Shown here: positions 60,082-64,000 of the stretch, piece by piece
Position numbering within the stretch: position 1 is the stretch's first letter
Layout of the letters: the number at the start of each line of letters is the position of its first letter
The notes under the pieces: generated by a model
What the model saw: the letters and a program-made list of their open reading frames with translations, nothing else
Told to the model about the DNA's origin: nothing
Database searches by the model: none
Program-made: the position numbers and the translations under genes
Origin: Frankia sp. RB7
GTDB taxonomy: Bacteria; Pseudomonadota; Alphaproteobacteria; Rhizobiales; Xanthobacteraceae
Assembly: GCA_030403585.1 (NCBI GenBank)
Contig: JAUEPE010000009.1
Location: 62,001-126,000 of the forward strand
DNA length: 64,000 nt
Direction of reading: 5' to 3'

Positions 60082-61085
60082 CCACCCTCACGATCGTGCC
60101 GTCACTGCTTGCCGTTGCGATCGCCGCACTCGTGTCGGCGCTCGTCAACTGGACCAGCCGCCCTGTGCTCCAGCGCTACGCACTGGCGCGGCCGAACGCG
60201 CGCTCCTCGCACCGCATCCCGACCCCGCAGGGCGCGGGTATCGCGGTGATATCAGCGACACTCGTTGTAGCATTGGCGTGGGCGGCCTGGGCCAATGTTG
60301 CGATCCCGCCGGCGCTGGTCATCGCGACGATCATGATCGCGCTGGTCGGGCTCGCCGACGACATCGTATCGCTTCCCGTGCTGGTGCGGCTCGTGCTTCA
60401 AGCAGCCTGCGTCAGCGCTATCGTCTTCACCGCGCCCGAGACTGCACGCGTCGTTCCGGCGCTGCCGCTGGCGCTGGAGCGTGGCCTGATTTTGCTCGCC
60501 GGTGTCTGGTTCGTGAACCTCGTCAACTTCATGGACGGGCTCGACCTGATGACGGTGGCAGAGGTGGTGCCCACAACCGCAGCGCTGATGCTTTTTGGTC
60601 TACTTGGAGAATTATCCTGGCCGGCGGCGTTGATCGCGACAGCGCTGTGTGGGGCCATGCTCGGCTTTGCGCCGTTCAATAGGCCGGTCGCAAGAGTCTT
60701 CCTGGGCGATGTCGGCAGCCTGCCGATCGGGCTTCTGCTGGGCTGGTGCCTGCTTGAGCTTGCCTGGCGTGGACAACCCGCGGCAGCGCTGCTGCTGCCA
60801 GCTTATTATCTCGCGGATTCGACCGTCACGCTGTTCCGCCGCATTGTAAGATGCGAAAAATTCTGGGCTGCGCATCGCTCGCACTTCTACCAGCGCGCCA
60901 CCGACAACGGTTTCACCGTCCCTCGCGTCATCGGCACGGTGTTCGCGCTCAACCTTGTGCTGGCGGGGCTTGCCATACTCACCGTTCGCACCGGCTCGGT
61001 GACAGCCACGTTGATCGCCTTGCTTGCGGGCGCGATAGCGGTCGCGTTCGTGCTACGGCGCTTCTCCCGCCCTCAGGCGTCCTGA
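60078..61085 (+). CDS. MraY/WecA-family undecaprenyl-phosphate sugar-1-phosphate transferase
   Basis: The 335-residue polytopic protein has the family signature NARSSHRIPTPQGAGIAVI, the Asp pair in LVGLADDI, NLVNFMDGLD, FLGDVGSLPIG and the RRI...WAAHRSHFYQRA His motif. It would attach a sugar-1-phosphate (GlcNAc- or FucNAc-type) to undecaprenyl phosphate to start O-antigen or capsule units. The start is GTG 60078, overlapping the upstream TGA (GTGA). Its end overlaps the opposing epimerase gene by 13 bases. Confidence 0.88.
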   Translation: MTTLTIVPSLLAVAIAALVSALVNWTSRPVLQRYALARPNARSSHRIPTPQGAGIAVISATLVVALAWAAWANVAIPPALVIATIMIALVGLADDIVSLPVLVRLVLQAACVSAIVFTAPETARVVPALPLALERGLILLAGVWFVNLVNFMDGLDLMTVAEVVPTTAALMLFGLLGELSWPAALIATALCGAMLGFAPFNRPVARVFLGDVGSLPIGLLLGWCLLELAWRGQPAAALLLPAYYLADSTVTLFRRIVRCEKFWAAHRSHFYQRATDNGFTVPRVIGTVFALNLVLAGLAILTVRTGSVTATLIALLAGAIAVAFVLRRFSRPQAS

Positions 61086-62020
61086 GCCGCCAGCGCCAGC
61101 CGCAAGCCCTCGTCGAGCGACACCTCCGGCCGCCAGCCGGTCGCGATCGCCTTGGAGACGTTGAGCTCGAGCGAGCCGATCAGGCTATCCTGCGTATCCT
61201 GCCGACCAACCATGCCGAGCAGTAGGCCCAATAGCTCCGGCGACATGCCGAACAGCCGCGGACTCTTGCCGGAGGCCCTCGCCAGCCGCTCGATGAATTC
61301 GGGCGTCGAGACCTGCTCCTTGTCGGCTACCAAGAAGATCTCGAAATTGCTCTCGGAGTCGGGATCGGCGAGCCGGCGCAGGATGAATGACGACAGGTTC
61401 TGCACGGCGAGAAATGCGCGTTGGTTGCGAATCGCGGCAAAGGGCAACGGCAACCCAAGATTCACTGCGCGCGTCAGCAGCGCAAAATTGCCCTTGGCGC
61501 CCGCCCCGTAGACAAGCGGCGGCCTGATCACGGAGACCTTCATGTCGCTTTCGCTTGCGAGTGCCCGTAGTCCCGCCTCGGCCGCCGCCTTGGACATGCC
61601 GTAGAGGCCCCGCGGCGTCAGGATGTCGTCCTCGCTAAACGGCGCACGGCCCTCGTTGGTGCGGCCATGCACGAGAACAGTGCTAACGAAGATGAACTGG
61701 CTTACTCCAGCCATCTCCGCAGAACGCGCCAAATGCAGCGTGCCGGCGATATTGACGTCGCGGTAGAGCTGGACCGCGTGCTCCTCGTGCTTGTGATGCA
61801 CACGTGCGGCAAGATGAACGACGGCATCGACGCCGTCGAGCGCAGATGTCCAGTCAGTGCCGGCGCCGATCGTTTCGATGACGACCTCCTCATCGAGGCC
61901 TTCCGAGCGGCGGATCGCGCGGCGGACCGACCATCCCTCGCCCGCCAGCGCTGGCACGACGTGACGGCCGACGAAGCCGCTCGCTCCCGTGACCAGCACG
62001 ACCCGTCTGCTCTCGCTCAT
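61073..62020 (-). CDS. NAD-dependent epimerase/dehydratase family sugar reductase or epimerase
   Basis: The 315-residue extended SDR has VTGASGFVGRHVVPAL, VHLAARVHHKHE, FVSTVLVHGRT and the catalytic YGMSKAAAE. The pattern is close to WbpV/WcfK-type and UDP-QuiNAc-related enzymes that reduce or epimerise UDP-4-keto-6-deoxy-HexNAc before a WecA/WbpL-type transferase. The neighbouring CapD/WbpM-like dehydratase supports such a route. Its ATG overlaps the glycosyltransferase stop (ATGA). Confidence 0.82.
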   Translation of the reverse strand: MSESRRVVLVTGASGFVGRHVVPALAGEGWSVRRAIRRSEGLDEEVVIETIGAGTDWTSALDGVDAVVHLAARVHHKHEEHAVQLYRDVNIAGTLHLARSAEMAGVSQFIFVSTVLVHGRTNEGRAPFSEDDILTPRGLYGMSKAAAEAGLRALASESDMKVSVIRPPLVYGAGAKGNFALLTRAVNLGLPLPFAAIRNQRAFLAVQNLSSFILRRLADPDSESNFEIFLVADKEQVSTPEFIERLARASGKSPRLFGMSPELLGLLLGMVGRQDTQDSLIGSLELNVSKAIATGWRPEVSLDEGLRLALAAQDA

Positions 62021-63237
62021 CGTTGCTCCGAAAGGTTCGCGCTGCGCAGCAATTCGTCAATCAGGGCGGCATAGGCGTTCATCGCAACACTGCGATCGAA
62101 CCGCGATGCCGCCTTCACCGCGCGCTCGGCCATGGCGCCGTCGCGGGACACGGATGCCGTGCGAATGGCAGCGGCAAGCTGATCGGCGCGGCACGGCGTC
62201 ACAACCCAGCCAAGCCCGTTCTCGACCACCGTCAAGGCAGCCTCGGCCTGGGGCTCCGAGACCAGCACGACCGGACGGCCGACCGCCAGCAGATTATAGA
62301 AGCGGCTCGGAACCGAGACCCCGGCCACGTTTTTCCGGTACGGGATGATCCAGAGGTCGGCCGCGGTCAGAAACGATTCGAGCTCGGCGTCCTCCACCCG
62401 CGCCACGAAGGAGACGTTGGGTAGGCTGGCGCCCTCCTGTAGCTGCTTCAGCCGATCGAAGCCGATGCCCCAGCCGGAGAGCAAGAAGTGAATGTCTGCC
62501 TCGTCTTTGAGCAAGCGCGCGGCCGCGAACACGATCTCCGGATCGTGGGTGAACCCGAGATTGCCCGACAGGCCGACGATGAAGCGCCCAGGAAGCGTCT
62601 TGCGGAACGGATTATCCGATGTCGCCGGCCGCGCCGCGGGTACGAGCGTCGCCCAGTTCGGGATGAAGCGAATCTTGTTCCGTTTCATCCCCGAGTAGCG
62701 GAGCAGCGGCCGCTCAGCATCGCGGCCGATGGTAATGACGGCGTCAAGCGCGCGGAACATCAGGCTGTTGGCTGCGCGCATCACGCCTGCCACGACCGAG
62801 CGCGGCTTTATTAGGCCGGCCATCACCAGCACGTCGGGAAAGAGGTCGTGCATGATCAGCGCCGAGCGCGCGCCCTTCAGCCACGCCGCTGCGGCCACCG
62901 TGTAAGGCAGCATAAAAGGCGCTGTGACGGTGAGCACAACGTCGCCGCGCCGAAGTCGCAGCAACAACGCGATGAAGATGCGCAGCACGAACTGCAACTC
63001 GGACAGACCGCGCTGGACCAGCGCCGCCTTTCCTGCCATCCGATTCTTGACGGCGACGACGCGCGGCTTGCCGGGACCGGTCTGCGAAGCCGGCAGTGGG
63101 CCGGGCGAGCCCGACAGCACGACGACCTCATGTTCCCCGGCAAGGCGGCAGGCGATCTCAGCCATGATCGCCGCGGTCGTGCTCGGATCCGGAGGATAAT
63201 GCTGGCTTGCGACGACGATCTTGCCTCGAGACTGCAT
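62017..63237 (-). CDS. GT4-family glycosyltransferase (WbuB-like)
   Basis: The 406-residue GT-B enzyme has an N-terminal VASQHYPPDPSTTAAIMAEI segment, FIVGLSGNLGFTHDPEIVF in the donor domain and the late VSVPSRFYNLLAVGRPVVLV segment. These are typical of WbuB-like transferases that add L-FucNAc or a similar sugar early in O-antigen assembly. It may act on the lipid-linked sugar made by the WecA-like protein. It sits two bases from the CapD/WbpM-like stop and overlaps the next gene by four bases, a tight operon. Confidence 0.85.
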   Translation of the reverse strand: MQSRGKIVVASQHYPPDPSTTAAIMAEIACRLAGEHEVVVLSGSPGPLPASQTGPGKPRVVAVKNRMAGKAALVQRGLSELQFVLRIFIALLLRLRRGDVVLTVTAPFMLPYTVAAAAWLKGARSALIMHDLFPDVLVMAGLIKPRSVVAGVMRAANSLMFRALDAVITIGRDAERPLLRYSGMKRNKIRFIPNWATLVPAARPATSDNPFRKTLPGRFIVGLSGNLGFTHDPEIVFAAARLLKDEADIHFLLSGWGIGFDRLKQLQEGASLPNVSFVARVEDAELESFLTAADLWIIPYRKNVAGVSVPSRFYNLLAVGRPVVLVSEPQAEAALTVVENGLGWVVTPCRADQLAAAIRTASVSRDGAMAERAVKAASRFDRSVAMNAYAALIDELLRSANLSEQR

Positions 63238-63239
63238 GG

Positions 63240-64000
63240 TCAGGCCGCAGTCGACCCGAATTCCGGAACGGCATCCTTCAGGATGGTCCTGATGGTGGCG
63301 CGATCGTCACGCGCGATGGCAAGCTCGAGCGCAGAGATCCATTTACGCAGCGTCTGCATCGGCGGCTCGTTTGGCTTCGCCGCCATGACGCCTACGACCC
63401 CGATATCGACGGTCGGCTCCTCGGAGGCGAACAGAATCTCGTTCAGCCGCTCGCCCGGCCTCATGCCGCTGAACACGATCTCGATGTCGTGGCCGGGCTG
63501 CAAACCCGAGAGCCGGATCATCCGCTCCGCCAGATCGACGATCTTCACCGGCTGGCCCATGTTCAGCACATAGACCGAAACGTCGAAACGCTTGGCGCCG
63601 AGCGCGTGGGTGGCGGAAGTGATGACGAGATCGCAGGCCTCACGGATGGTCATGAAATAGCGGACCATGTCGGGATGCGTCACCGTCACCGGACCGCCGG
63701 CCTCGATCTGCGCCTTGAACTTCGGTACGACCGACCCGTTCGACGCCAGCACGTTGCCGAACCGGACCGAGATGAAGCGCATCGCCGGCTTGCTGCCGCC
63801 GGCCTGCGTCACCAGGTCGTGGTCGAGCGCTTGGCAATACATTTCCGCGAAACGCTTGGTCAGACCCAGCATCGAGACTGGCTCGATTGCCTTGTCAGTC
63901 GAGATCATCACCATGGCCTCGGCGCCCGCGGCGAGCGCGGCATCGGCTACGTTGATCGAACCGAAGATGTTGGTTTTGACGCCCTCGCTCCAGTCCCGCT
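63240..64000 (-). CDS. polysaccharide biosynthesis protein, CapD/WbpM-like C-terminal part (5' end outside window)
   Basis: The frame is open through base 64000, so only the C-terminal 253 or so residues are seen. It has DWSEGVKTNIFGSINVADAA, MVMISTDKAIEP, GLTKRFAEMY, SVRFGNVLASNGSVVPKF and FSGMRPGERLNEILF. These match UDP-GlcNAc 4,6-dehydratases/5-epimerases of the FlaA1/CapD/WbpM class; the usual Tyr is replaced by a Met in the SxxK-like Met-Lys region in large members. It likely makes UDP-4-keto-6-deoxy-HexNAc for the neighbouring epimerase. Whether the protein has the N-terminal membrane domain of WbpM is not visible. Confidence 0.9.
   Translation of the reverse strand, partial: RDWSEGVKTNIFGSINVADAALAAGAEAMVMISTDKAIEPVSMLGLTKRFAEMYCQALDHDLVTQAGGSKPAMRFISVRFGNVLASNGSVVPKFKAQIEAGGPVTVTHPDMVRYFMTIREACDLVITSATHALGAKRFDVSVYVLNMGQPVKIVDLAERMIRLSGLQPGHDIEIVFSGMRPGERLNEILFASEEPTVDIGVVGVMAAKPNEPPMQTLRKWISALELAIARDDRATIRTILKDAVPEFGSTAA

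Overview
This is a GC-rich alphaproteobacterial chromosome segment, most likely from Bradyrhizobium or a close relative such as Rhodopseudomonas. The inference rests on codon and base composition, several dispersed palindromic repeats of the type seen in these genomes, a growth-pole-ring-like giant coiled-coil protein, a CtrA-type box, and gene content (DUF2934, DUF4189, small exported proteins). No rRNA, tRNA, CRISPR array or intact mobile element was found. About 55 protein-coding genes can be supported.

Layout. 1-150 is the tail of an SGNH/GDSL hydrolase. 420-9629 is an aldarate catabolism island: MFS transporter, LysR regulator, KdgD, glucarate dehydratase, 2-oxoglutarate semialdehyde dehydrogenase, galactarate dehydratase and one more enolase-superfamily enzyme. 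Together they can take D-glucarate and D-galactarate to 2-oxoglutarate. 9822-13536 holds small exported proteins, a DUF2147 protein, a thioredoxin-reductase-type ferredoxin-NADP reductase, an acyl-CoA thioesterase and an adrenodoxin-type ferredoxin. 13708-20123 is a divergent pair: an Hpt phosphotransfer protein and a 1882-residue membrane-anchored coiled-coil protein resembling GPR/RgsE of polar-growing Rhizobiales. A perfect TTAA-N7-TTAA box lies between them. 20349-23162 is an Mla (MlaE-MlaF-MlaD) lipid transport operon. 23297-34810 carries a dipeptide epimerase, an HcaT-like permease, an Ala/Glu-rich unknown protein, FucU, a secreted caspase-like protein, threonine dehydratase, a glycosyltransferase plus LpxH-like phosphatase pair, a TetR/DUF4267/DoxX-like module with visible operators, and ThiD.

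35070-37049 encodes a hybrid histidine kinase whose membrane domain carries all seven residues known to matter for ethylene binding in plant ETR1, at a constant offset. After a stand-alone Lrp/AsnC effector domain comes a decayed zone (about 37.4-39.1 kb) with IS3-family remnants. 39083-45595 contains cytochromes c, a CHRD protein, a frameshifted methyltransferase behind a Cys/Met-metabolism PLP enzyme, and an orphan molybdenum hydroxylase large subunit.

46107-52396 is the strongest candidate for an undescribed system: six co-directional genes encoding a TPR protein and a SEL1-repeat protein that share the same N-terminal membrane anchor, a small anchored protein, a membrane-anchored CbxX/CfxQ-type AAA+ ATPase, a second anchored ATPase with two such AAA+ modules in tandem, and an exported DUF4189 protein. 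A perfect CRP-type palindrome lies upstream. 52578-64000 holds MurJ and a surface-polysaccharide locus (sugar aminotransferase, Gfo/Idh/MocA oxidoreductase, ManC-type enzyme, UDP-glucuronate epimerase-like protein, LPG-synthase-like membrane protein, WecA/MraY-like transferase, epimerase, glycosyltransferase, CapD/WbpM-like protein running off the end).
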